NCBI GenBank assembly: GCA_964431495.1
Contig: CAYSJU010000038.1
Coordinates: forward strand, 1 to 12,920
DNA from: CAYSJU01 sp964431495
Lineage (GTDB): Bacteria; Omnitrophota; Gorgyraeia; Tantalellales; Tantalellaceae
Length of the DNA: 12,920 bases
Direction of reading: 5' to 3'
In this document: one piece after another, positions 1 to 8,217 of the stretch
Layout: each line of letters begins with the position of its first letter
Numbering within the stretch: the first letter of the stretch is position 1
The notes under the pieces: model-generated
Seen by the model: only the letters and a program-made list of their open reading frames with translations
Database searches by the model: none
Told to the model about the DNA's origin: nothing
Translations under genes and position numbers: made by a program

Positions 1-3000
1 CCTCCTTAACATCATCCATTATGTTCCTCTGCACGTAGAAGAAAATATCCTCCGGATCCTGCCCGCTGGCTAAGGCCCTTTCAAGAGAATACATGAAATA
101 TGGCTTGCCGAACTGTTTGTAGAAATGTTTGGCTTCATACCAGGCAAAAGGCCCGAACCTGCCTCCTCTTGCCGCCAGAGGTATGACCGTAACGACCTTC
201 TTGGTCTTTTCCGCTTCCTTTATTGCCCTGTCAACAAGATATTCCATTGCCGCCTTTACGTTCATATCTGGGATGAGTTCCAGTGCCTGGGCTATTACAC
301 CCCGCGTAAAGATCGGATATTTTTCCGCGGCACTCTTTATGCCTTCCGCAAGTAAACTTTCCACTATCGGCTCGCGTTCAAAATCAAGGTATATCTCACC
401 CATCTCGGCCAGCGCTCCGACAATACCGCTGTCCTTTACTGACAGGTCCTGCTCGAATATACGTGTAACACTCTTGTGAAGCCTGTTTATGGGAGCCCTG
501 GCCTCATAAGAGAGATGGAGTCCCATCTCTCTTCTGGGTAACCACGAACTCTTCCTTAGATATATGTACGCGGGAGTGTCCTGTGGCGCGCCGTTAAGGT
601 CACATACAATATCCGCGACTTCAAGCACATCCGTTGCAATGATGCCCATTGTCTCATCGCCCCATTTTCTGCTGAGATCATTATTGAAATGCCTTTCCGG
701 AAGGCCCCGGACACCGCCCTTGTATTTTGGTGTCGTGTCCCTTCTTTTCTTCCTGTCATACCTGTCCTCGTCGCTTTTTGGCGCTAATGCGATCGCTATG
801 TCGATATTAGCCCTGACATCACTAAAATGCGCCGGCGTGATCCCTTCCATCACGATTATGTTCTTTGCAGGACCTATTCTATCTCCTGCCTTAAACAAAC
901 CTGCCCTGTCGTCTTCCAGGGCATTAAAAGTGCCTCCCTGTAGCAGAAGGTCAAGCGTGTGAGTCATCCTGCCGGGATCGTACATCTCCTGTCCGAGATG
1001 AAGGGGAACCCTTTCACCGGCGATCTCCATGTACCTTAGATCCGCGACATGCAGGCCAACCGTGTCAGTGGGTATATTCCCTACTTTTGTGCGGTCCCCG
1101 TTTTCAAACTTGTCGGCAGCCCATTTGATCACTGCCTCGGCCAATGTGGATTTTCCAGTGCCGCCCGTGCCTGTTATGCTCACAACGACCGGACTATCAT
1201 CTCCCTGTCTCCTCTTTCTATTCCATTTTTTTTCTATCTGGCTGTATATAAACTTCATCAGAGGCTGATGGAGCATGGGATAATATATACGCCGCAATCT
1301 TTCTATTTCCTCGTTCTTTTCCTTTATTTTCTTTATAAGTTCAAGTTTGTTTATTTCTTCGAGCGCTTCCCTGGCCTCTTCCGCATACGTCCTGCCTGTC
1401 AGATCATCGCGTTCACTATTCGCTTCATTGAACCTTCGCTGAGCGGTTTTTATGGATTCCTGTCTCTTTGTCTCATCTTTTGCCGCGTCTATCCGCGCAA
1501 CAGCCTGCCAGGCGTCTTTATACGAGTCCAGATCCTCATAGGCGATAACCGCTTCCATCAATTCCACGTATCGCTCATTCGAGACCAACTTGCCTTCAAT
1601 ATCCTCGACCTCTGCTTCCAGGTATTCAATCTCCTGCCTCAGGTCATTCACCTCTTTATCGTCCCTTCGCTTGTATGAGGCCCTGTTGAAGAGTTCCTCA
1701 GGGATTTCTATCTGCGGCTGCGGGAAATAGGCCTCATTGCCATCAGCGTATATCCTTCTGAAAAAACATTCGTCAACAAGCCTCTGGGAGATCAATCCCA
1801 TCGTTACCGCGTCTTCTATCTTCCGGCTCACAACAAGTGTCTTGTCAAAAGCCGGTATTCCCCTGTATCCTTCAAAGCTTGTTTCAAAACTGAACCGCCA
1901 CCATGCCATAAGGTCCCTCTGTATTCCCATCGGCTTTTTTGGCAGACCTCTTGCGTCCATCAATTGGGAAATCGCTTCATAGACTGCCTTAAGGAACCTG
2001 CCTCCCGGGTCCCTTCTTGTTTCGTATGTATATACGATGTGAAAAAGATAATTCAGGCTCTCTAGCTCAACGGCTTTATCCAGGTAGAACTGGCTAAGAT
2101 CGCTTATACCTTTTCTGCGCGCTTCGATGGAAGCATATCTCATTTCAGCTTCAACGCCAGCGCCGTGACGGGTGCCGAATTGCGGCTCCCTACCGAATTC
2201 TTCCACATACTCATGGATAAGTACCTGCGCGAATTCATGTACCCTGTGCTTGTTCTCCTCATTCGTCACACGACTAACAAACGCTTTGGGTATATAAATG
2301 ATCCCGACTCCTTCTTTTCTGTCTTCATCATAAATGGCGATCTGGCCGGGCATCTTATTGTCCCTTGTCTTGAACCAATACTGTTCTTTACCAAGGTCGA
2401 CCGTTTTCACCACTACTCTCTTCTGGGTCAAAAGCGGCACAAATCTTCGCGCTTCTTCCGGTGGTCCTCTTTTTAATATGAACTTAATCACTTCATCCGG
2501 AACGTCTATCTCCTCGGTATTGTTTGCGCGGATCTGAGTATCTAACAGCCACTGGTGCTCTCCTTCGCTCGGCGATACTGTTCCCGGCGCTTTCTTGGCT
2601 GTCGGAGGCTTCTTCCCTCTATCTTCTCCTATTTCATCTATCTCAGACGCGCCGACGATAAGCGCTTCTATCCTCTTTTTTATCAGCTGCAGAATAAAAG
2701 CTTCTTCTTTATTGTCAATGACCGGCTTTTCCCTGTCCCGGTTGAGTTTGGCTATAGCTGTACGGATAGAATCAGAGATAAGCGCTGTCAGATTTTCCCG
2801 ATCCTCTACATTTATCCCTTTTTCTCCAAGTTGCGGAATGATCTCGTCAAACCACGCGTCAACGTATTCTTGTGTCCATCCTTCCTTGAACTCACCTACT
2901 TTTCTTATATCTCCCAGGGCGCCTGCGACCTTATCGGCCAGAAGATCAGAGATCCAGAATATAGCGAGTTTGGAACCGTTCTCAGAATTTATCCGCAGTC

Positions 3001-4564
3001 CCTTGAACGGGTCTTCATGTCCTGTCAGCACTTCCATATACGGGCTTTCACTGCTTTTTGTAATTGAAGGGCTTATGACGACGTAAGAAACGCCCTTTTC
3101 CTTTAACATGTTCGTGATACCCTGAGTATGAAAACCGCCTGTCACGAGTATAGCGGCTTTTGTCTCCTTATCCTCCATCGCCTTGAACGTGTTCTCAACG
3201 ATGATCCGGTCCCTTTTGAGGACTATCTCGTAAAATTTGATCAATTTCCTGAAAGCACTGTTCAGCTTCCTGTCAGGCACGCTGATCCTGGCGGAAAGGC
3301 CGAACTTATCGGACTGCTTGCTTATAAAAGAAACGAATTTTTCAGGGGTAAAATCCTCCTGATGCTTCAGATAGTACTCATATTTTTTATTGGTAAGCTC
3401 TATCCTGGTGAAAGCGAGTATTATGTCAACCTTGTCCCACAGATCGCTGAGCGTCCTCTGGTCGTCGTTCCTGAACATCTTTTCTTTTAAAGCACAAACA
3501 AGGCCGTCTATTTCGTCAAAAAGAGATTCGTTCTCGATCCTCGCGTAGGCCTTTGAATAGATCACGTATCTGCTCAGATTCTCATATTTTTCTGTAAGGG
3601 AAATCTCGTTTTCCTGAGCCAGTTCTGAGAGGTATGAATAAAAAACGCCTGCCTTTATCTTCCCTGATTTGAACTCGAGCGTCTTAGTAACCAGCTCGGC
3701 AAGTTCTTTTTTGGAGAGTTCTTTGCTTAACTCGTCTATTAACGCGGTCCTTTCCTCGTTCACAAGCTCAAAATCTATAGTTTTCTCGACCTTCAGGACC
3801 TTTGTGAGGATATCAAAATTGGGGAAATCCTTTATTTCTATGCCCTTTTTCTGTGACAACCTGTTCAAATACCCCACATAATCAGCGAACTTGAGCTCCT
3901 TGTTCTCGTGAGCGATCATGTTCCTGTCCAGGCCCTTTAGTTCGTCCGTGTATATATAGGCCTTAAGGGAATGAAGGGTGGATCTTACATCAGTGTAATA
4001 TCTTGTAAACTCCTCGGTGTAAGAATAACTCCTGAGAAAACTGTTCAGGTTGTCCATGTAATATTTTCTGTTCTCCGCGCCGTAAATAGTGAAGGGATGC
4101 TCGCCTGTTATGGAAAGAAATTCCACGCCTGTAAGTTCGCCTTTTTTCATGAAATGGTCAGCTACTTTCCGGCGGATATTCTTTTCAGGGAAAGACTTGA
4201 ACCAGCTTGTATCAACTATGCCGTCAGCTCCTTCTACTGAGACAAAATCAATGCTACTATCGTTGATAAAGCGTTCCAGTATCTTAGCTATATTGGTCTG
4301 GGCTTCGTAATTACAGTGCGCGTCCTGTATGTGGATTATGACCTTGTCGCCCTGGCCATTGAATTTAGATCTGATCATTCCGCTGTCAGCGGGAATGGCT
4401 ATATCATCTATTTTCAACAGGTTAGGCTCAACCATGTTTTTCGCGACAGGTATTGAACCACTGTAGCTGATATCCGCGAAACCAAGGTTGCAAAGTGCAA
4501 ATGTGAAAATTACAAAAAGACTAATACTTCTTAAAAGCACGGAGTTCTTCTTTACGATGTTCAT
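1..4564 (-). CDS. Giant secreted multidomain protein, C-terminus cut by window edge: TIKI/ChaN-like, HEY, coiled coil and P-loop kinase-like domains
   Basis: The frame is open from 4564 to the left edge, giving about 1521 residues with no stop. ATG 4564 is chosen because AAAAGGGG lies 6 nt upstream; in-frame ATGs at 4570, 4591 and 4624 have poorer spacing. Residues 1-30 form a signal peptide (Lys5/Lys6, hydrophobic core, likely cleavage after Ala30). Residues about 75-500 resemble the TIKI/EreA/ChaN superfamily: HIQDAH at 78-83, then a VSVEG strand, and GGFH at 476-479, the second GxxH-type motif. Residues about 700-900 are a HEY domain (His784, Glu785, His800, Glu805, Glu807) homologous to the one in the neighbouring giant gene. 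Coiled coils lie near 962-990 and 1060-1095. Walker A GTGGTGKST is at 1132-1140 and a VMEGIT strand surrounds Glu1240, as in the phosphoribulokinase/uridine kinase family. From about 1458 a nucleotidyltransferase-like start appears (IPLAARGGRFG, then GKPYFMYSLERAL). A signal peptide ahead of a nucleotide-binding domain is odd. Biochemical role unknown. Confidence 0.85.
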   Translation of the reverse strand, partial: MNIVKKNSVLLRSISLFVIFTFALCNLGFADISYSGSIPVAKNMVEPNLLKIDDIAIPADSGMIRSKFNGQGDKVIIHIQDAHCNYEAQTNIAKILERFINDSSIDFVSVEGADGIVDTSWFKSFPEKNIRRKVADHFMKKGELTGVEFLSITGEHPFTIYGAENRKYYMDNLNSFLRSYSYTEEFTRYYTDVRSTLHSLKAYIYTDELKGLDRNMIAHENKELKFADYVGYLNRLSQKKGIEIKDFPNFDILTKVLKVEKTIDFELVNEERTALIDELSKELSKKELAELVTKTLEFKSGKIKAGVFYSYLSELAQENEISLTEKYENLSRYVIYSKAYARIENESLFDEIDGLVCALKEKMFRNDDQRTLSDLWDKVDIILAFTRIELTNKKYEYYLKHQEDFTPEKFVSFISKQSDKFGLSARISVPDRKLNSAFRKLIKFYEIVLKRDRIIVENTFKAMEDKETKAAILVTGGFHTQGITNMLKEKGVSYVVISPSITKSSESPYMEVLTGHEDPFKGLRINSENGSKLAIFWISDLLADKVAGALGDIRKVGEFKEGWTQEYVDAWFDEIIPQLGEKGINVEDRENLTALISDSIRTAIAKLNRDREKPVIDNKEEAFILQLIKKRIEALIVGASEIDEIGEDRGKKPPTAKKAPGTVSPSEGEHQWLLDTQIRANNTEEIDVPDEVIKFILKRGPPEEARRFVPLLTQKRVVVKTVDLGKEQYWFKTRDNKMPGQIAIYDEDRKEGVGIIYIPKAFVSRVTNEENKHRVHEFAQVLIHEYVEEFGREPQFGTRHGAGVEAEMRYASIEARRKGISDLSQFYLDKAVELESLNYLFHIVYTYETRRDPGGRFLKAVYEAISQLMDARGLPKKPMGIQRDLMAWWRFSFETSFEGYRGIPAFDKTLVVSRKIEDAVTMGLISQRLVDECFFRRIYADGNEAYFPQPQIEIPEELFNRASYKRRDDKEVNDLRQEIEYLEAEVEDIEGKLVSNERYVELMEAVIAYEDLDSYKDAWQAVARIDAAKDETKRQESIKTAQRRFNEANSERDDLTGRTYAEEAREALEEINKLELIKKIKEKNEEIERLRRIYYPMLHQPLMKFIYSQIEKKWNRKRRQGDDSPVVVSITGTGGTGKSTLAEAVIKWAADKFENGDRTKVGNIPTDTVGLHVADLRYMEIAGERVPLHLGQEMYDPGRMTHTLDLLLQGGTFNALEDDRAGLFKAGDRIGPAKNIIVMEGITPAHFSDVRANIDIAIALAPKSDEDRYDRKKRRDTTPKYKGGVRGLPERHFNNDLSRKWGDETMGIIATDVLEVADIVCDLNGAPQDTPAYIYLRKSSWLPRREMGLHLSYEARAPINRLHKSVTRIFEQDLSVKDSGIVGALAEMGEIYLDFEREPIVESLLAEGIKSAAEKYPIFTRGVIAQALELIPDMNVKAAMEYLVDRAIKEAEKTKKVVTVIPLAARGGRFGPFAWYEAKHFYKQFGKPYFMYSLERALASGQDPEDIFFYVQRNIMDDVKE

Positions 4565-4570
4565 TGTCAT

Positions 4571-4577
4571 CCCCTTT
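4571..4577 (-). promoter_or_regulatory. Ribosome binding site deciding the start at 4564
   Basis: AAAGGGG abuts the ATG at 4570 with no spacer but sits 6 nt from the ATG at 4564. The normal spacing therefore favours 4564 and gives a compact signal peptide. Starting at 4624 would add 20 Lys/Asn-rich residues and has only a weak GTGAG upstream. Confidence 0.7.
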
Positions 4578-4658
4578 TGTTTATTAAACATGATTTTTTG
4601 TTTTTTATTTGATATATTAGACATATCTCACTTTTTTTTTCTCTAATTTGCTAATTAA

Positions 4659-4687
4659 ATTATAATATATGCACACCTGTTTGTCAA
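4659..4687 (-). promoter_or_regulatory. Consensus sigma70 promoter for the left giant gene
   Basis: The minus strand reads TTGACA (4687-4682), a 17-bp spacer, then TATAAT (4664-4659). Both hexamers match the consensus fully at the optimal spacing. AT-rich sequence upstream could serve as an UP element. Transcription would start near 4652, leaving a leader of about 90 nt before ATG 4564. Confidence 0.85.
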
Positions 4688-4786
4688 TACAATTAATCTA
4701 GCTATTTTACCTTTTAATAAATTCTGTAAGCTAAATATTTTAAACATGTTATATAATTCTAACTTGCTTTTTAGCCCTTGTTAATA

Positions 4787-4818
4787 GAAGGGGGCAAGCT
4801 ACTTGACCTGCCCCCTTC
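4787..4818 (-). terminator. Hairpin 2: GC-rich 10-bp stem, possible terminator or mRNA 3'-end stabiliser
   Basis: On the minus strand GAAGGGGGCA pairs perfectly with TGCCCCCTTC around a 12-nt loop, only 2 nt after hairpin 1. The position just after the giant gene suits a transcript end. The following bases (TATTAACAAGGG) are not a U-tract, so this is not a canonical intrinsic terminator; transcript stabilisation or a kissing-loop structure is an alternative. Confidence 0.45.
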
Positions 4819-4820
4819 CC

Positions 4821-4847
4821 TGGATGCAGGAAGGTCAATTGCATCCA
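4821..4847 (-). other. Hairpin 1 downstream of the giant gene (8-bp stem, 11-nt loop)
   Basis: On the minus strand TGGATGCA pairs with TGCATCCA around the loop ATTGACCTTCC, 22 nt after the TAA stop. The loop contains TTGACC, the exact complement of GGTCAA in the loop of hairpin 2, so the two loops could kiss. An alternative stem (CCTTCC with GGAAGG) would compete with it. Confidence 0.6.
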
Positions 4848-4869
4848 TACAGGTTCTTAAAGATCATGC

Positions 4870-7800
4870 TTACGCTGCTATCAGTATCTTCTCGTATCTT
4901 TCTATTTCTTCGCGTAACTCTTCTATGTCAATAGGCGTTATCGGTCTTACGACTATGTATCTGATAGAGCCTATCTTCTTCAGCGTCAACCTTGCGCCTG
5001 CCGGCATTACGGTCGGCATACGATTTCCATTTGCCACTATCTCTATCACAGCCACATATCCTTGTGACGCGACTCCATCAGCCATCTGGACATAAAGCAT
5101 ATCTTTCTTCAGAAGATCCTCTGCACTCTTATCTATGGCACCCTCTCTTATGATCAGGTCGCTGAGATCTCTGGCGTCACATATGACCACATCTTCCGGG
5201 CTGATCTCACCATATACGTCTCTCTTTATGTTCACCATCTCGTATATACCGGCAAGATCATTGCTGTCCTCAAGCGACACGTTATCAGCGTTGATAACAT
5301 CGCTTACTCCTGAGCGCTCCAGGACCATGTCGAGATTTTCCGCTGTCACGTTCTCGTCCACCAGTCTCACGTGCAGCTTGACCGGATAATTTGCTTCATC
5401 ACCGTCCGCGTATCTCTTTATGGCTCTTCTGTGCTCATCCGCGAGCCAGCGGAGTTCAGCGATGCTATTTATTCTGAAAGACGCGACCTTGGTCTTTTCC
5501 TGCGTCTTGATGGCCGCGATCTTCTCGGCAAGCGCCATATCCCTGCTTATGATTCGGCTTCTTTCAGCTATCTTGTCAAACTTGTATTCATACACACTAA
5601 GATCATTCACCCTGAAAGATCTGATAGCAGGGAAACGGTCCACGAGGTTAGTGAATACCTTCTGTATTTCTTCCATATTTTTACTGTCAAGCGGGACACT
5701 GTCAGGGTCTGAAAGGAAATACAGCCTGTCTTCCCTTTCTATCTGATTGATGAGCTCATGGACCAGGCCTTTCAACTCCGGTTCGTCAACATCCTGTACA
5801 TCTATTACAGTTGACGCATAAGCGCCGTATTCCTTCCTGTATTCGTTTATCTTATCAAGGTTAGCCTCGCTGTCAGCCTCGTTCAAGGCAATAATCTTTA
5901 CGCCACCGAGGTCTTTGTTAATATCTGAGACAGTCTCTTCTGTTATGCCCACAACACCTATCAGAATGCCTGCGGATTCCGCTTTTATATCTCTAAGTGA
6001 TATTTCTTTCTGCCTGATAAACTTATAAAGATCACTGCGTGCCCTGTATTTCGGAGCAACAATGGGTAAGATCAAATCGATGCAGAATACCAAGAGATTC
6101 ATGCCGGCTAGTATCAGAATAACGAGAGAAGCGATCCCGGATGTCTCTTTAAGCCCTATTGCAAGGCCTGCAATCCCCAGGGCGAAGTTGGCGAACATAC
6201 CCATTAGTGCGGGCGGCCCCCTTACATCGCCCGGCATGCCTTTGAACAAATACGAGACCTTGAAGCGTTTTAAACTTAAACGCCATTTTTCTATAAGTTC
6301 GCTCTCGAGCATATGCGCGAGTTCATGGGCTACGATAGCCGGTGAGAGCAGTATGCGCACCACCCAGTTCAGCTTCTCAGAGCGGAAGAGATTCGCGGCC
6401 AGGGTTTCGCTCGAAGTGAATTCCTTTTTTCGTTCCTCGACCAGATCAAATTGTTGCAGCACTATCGGCAGGAAACTGCCAAAGAACAGCCTATCCTCCG
6501 GGGGTAATCTATTGGAAGCTGTTCTGAGTTGCTGCGCTACTATGGACCTGTTTCCTTGTCTTCTTATCACGTCATATACTGCTTCAATTGCGATATGGAT
6601 CTTTTCAAAATCCCCGTGTTCATCCGCCACGTAGTCCACTATTTTCTTTAAAGACTCCGCGGCTTTATCATACTCTCTAATCGTGCTATGTCTGACCGCT
6701 TCTCTCGCGTGAGCGACCATCTCTTTGTATGCAGCACTTAATTCAAACTCCCTGGCATCCCGCTTCATCTTGATAATACCGGTATCATGGTGCCATACAA
6801 AATCAGCCGATGTCTCCAGGTCTTCCACCAGCATGTCCATCTTCTCCCAGACCAGCTTTTCCATGGTGTCCCTGAGTATGTCATCCTCTGTATATCCTCT
6901 GGTCCCGCCTTCCTCTATGGAGATCATGTCCCTGCCTACTTTTCTCGCGACCCTGTCCCGGTCCGAATATTCGATCACAGCGCATGTGAGGTCTGTCAAT
7001 TCCCTGAGCCTAGGATCGTTCGCCGCTGTAATACCTTCCAGGATTATTATGGGAACAGGGTTTATCATCTGTCCTTCCACAATGGTCTGATAATGGGTAT
7101 CCGTGGCTTTGGCCTTAACAGGCTGCCTTAACACCTTTAAGCTGTGCACGGCTGAGACCAGATCGCTCATGTCATACATGCTCCCATCTATCAGGACCGG
7201 CCTTCGGTCCTCGCGGCCGTTCGGGCCCCAGTATTTGTAATACCTTACCGAACTGTCATAAAGATACGCGTCTGTCCCGAGAATAACGGCATCCCTCGGC
7301 TCAAGCCTGTATTCAGGATATTCCCTGGCTTCTCTCTGTATCCTCTCATATATACCCCTGGCCAAAGTGCTCTTACCCGCTCCGCCGGAACCCGGGATGG
7401 CTATGACCTGTATCCTGTCAGGGTCCTGTAATCTATTGCTGAGGATCTGCCTTGCCATCAGGTCGACCATTTTTTCGCCTCTTGCAAAGGCGAACATATC
7501 TATGGCTGACTGCCATTCGGCACTTATAAGGTATATCGCGTTCCCGACTGTTTTCAAGTAATCCTTGTATTTTCCCCACTCCGGGGTCTTCCATGCTTCC
7601 TGGCTCTCCTGTTCAGCTTCCCGCCAGGCTGCTTCGAGCACGTCGCTGGAGTCTATGGTCTTATCTTCGACGGATAACCTTTTTACCTCTTCGGCCAGGA
7701 ATTCCTCATCCTCCGTCAACCTCTTTGCCCTTTCAACCGCTTCTTGAGCGGCTTTAGCTTCATCCGTGGCGCAGGCTTCCTTCTGAAGATCTTGTATTCT

Positions 7801-8062
7801 TTGTCTTGGCGTTATCTCACCCTCTCCGGAACCCGTTAAATATCTTTCTACATCTTCTTTTGCACTTCCCTCAGCTTTCTCAATGTCCTTTTTAAGTTCC
7901 TGCATATGTTTTTCGGACAGATCATATTTTATTGTCAGATAATCATCCCTGGGCGTGTCCACCCTTACCTCAAGAAGCCGGACCGGGTTTCTGTCGGGAT
8001 CTGCTATCCATTTGTATTCAAAAGTGTTCTCTTCAAAGATCCTCCTGTCTAAATGTCCCTTC
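4870..8062 (-). CDS. 3' part of giant modular gene: linker, coiled coil, P-loop kinase-like domain B, membrane HELAH module C, unique C-terminal region
   Basis: This is the continuation, across the assembly gap, of the coding segment at 8163-12920, not a gene of its own. The frame is open from the gap, where GHLDRRIFEENTFEYKW matches the upstream copy, to TAA at 4870-4872. The GTG at 7962 is internal because conserved repeat sequence precedes it in frame. Numbering from that GTG: coiled coil about 15-100; PRK/uridine-kinase-like domain about 130-410 with Walker A GSGGAGKST at 191-199, a YDMSDL segment, an IILEGI strand and a VGRD segment; HELAH at 546-550 in an M50-like membrane module (about 518-635) with two hydrophobic segments after a GPPAL...AN motif and a later Asp. 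Residues about 660-1030 form an alpha/beta region that I do not recognise, ending in ERYEKILIAA. The segment has 1063 codons plus stop. The kinase block is base-for-base identical to the preceding copy. Substrates unknown. Confidence 0.85.
6743..7669 (-). repeat. 927-bp perfect repeat, copy 2 (encodes P-loop kinase-like domain B)
   Basis: Line-by-line comparison with 8988-9914 shows no mismatch over 927 bp, synonymous positions included. Identity stops abruptly on both sides, where the encoded proteins become only partly similar. The block covers the whole PRK/uridine-kinase-like domain, from DKTIDSSDVLEAAW to KRDAREFEL. Recent gene conversion or an assembly artefact would both explain it. 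Confidence 0.95.
8008..8062 (-). repeat. 55-bp repeat end, left flank of gap
   Basis: Identical to 10259-10313; the base before it differs between copies. It encodes the ENTFEYKW stretch of the conserved repeat and fixes the reading frame entering the 3' gene segment. Its length equals that of the right-hand flank, which points to an assembler k-mer size of 55. Confidence 0.9.
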
Positions 8063-8162
8063 NNNNNNNNNNNNNNNNNNNNNNNNNNNNNNNNNNNNNN
8101 NNNNNNNNNNNNNNNNNNNNNNNNNNNNNNNNNNNNNNNNNNNNNNNNNNNNNNNNNNNNNN
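8063..8162. other. Assembly gap of 100 N inside the giant gene, predicted true length 726 bp
   Basis: A run of exactly 100 N is a conventional placeholder rather than a measured length. The 55 bases on its left (8008-8062) equal 10259-10313, and the 55 on its right (8163-8217) equal 11040-11094. In the intact copy those anchors are separated by 726 bp (10314-11039), which is 242 codons. Replacing 100 with 726 shifts the upper frame by 626 bases (2 mod 3) and brings the two coding segments into one frame. The hidden DNA should therefore encode HEY domain B. Confidence 0.85.
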
Positions 8163-8217
8163 ATTATCTTATCCTCCTCAGCCGGGGTCAGAGGCGGGGT
8201 TACGGGCGCCCTCTTTG
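8163..8217 (-). repeat. 55-bp repeat end, right flank of gap
   Basis: Identical to 11040-11094; the next base differs (c at 8218, t at 11095). It encodes the APVTPPLTPAEEDKI segment that opens each HEY domain and shows that HELAH module B is followed by a second HEY domain, as module A is. Confidence 0.9.

Larger units (their letters stand above)
4565..4869. other. 305-bp AT-rich intergenic region between the two giant genes
   Basis: No open reading frame with a plausible ribosome site lies wholly inside it. In minus-strand order it holds two hairpins close to the upstream stop codon, an AT-rich stretch that could act as an UP element, a consensus sigma70 promoter, a leader of roughly 90 nt with a nine-A run, and the ribosome site of the downstream gene. 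A separate promoter shows that the downstream gene can be transcribed independently. Confidence 0.8.

Noticed and set aside
2555..3086. Overlapping plus-strand frames of 163-170 codons within the left gene
   Set aside because: Two frames overlap each other and are antisense to continuous coding sequence of the left giant protein; no start signals or recognisable protein features.
4578..4590. Inverted repeat TGTTTAATAAACA before the left gene's ribosome site
   Set aside because: In such AT-rich DNA a 6-bp dyad with a 1-nt centre is not surprising. It lies far downstream of the promoter and cannot form a hairpin.
4778..5095. Plus-strand open frame starting in the intergenic region
   Set aside because: It begins inside the hairpin area, lacks a ribosome site and overlaps the conserved C-terminus of the giant gene on the opposite strand.
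7960..7962. GTG as start of a separate 1030-residue protein
   Set aside because: Conserved repeat sequence continues in frame upstream to the gap (LLEVR, ENTFEYKW), and no ribosome site stands before the GTG.
8033..8062. Reading of the giant gene through the Ns to a nearby stop (residues EGTFRQEDL)
   Set aside because: This is the wrong frame, caused by the 100-N placeholder. The frame giving GHLDRRIFEENTFEYKW matches the other repeat copy.
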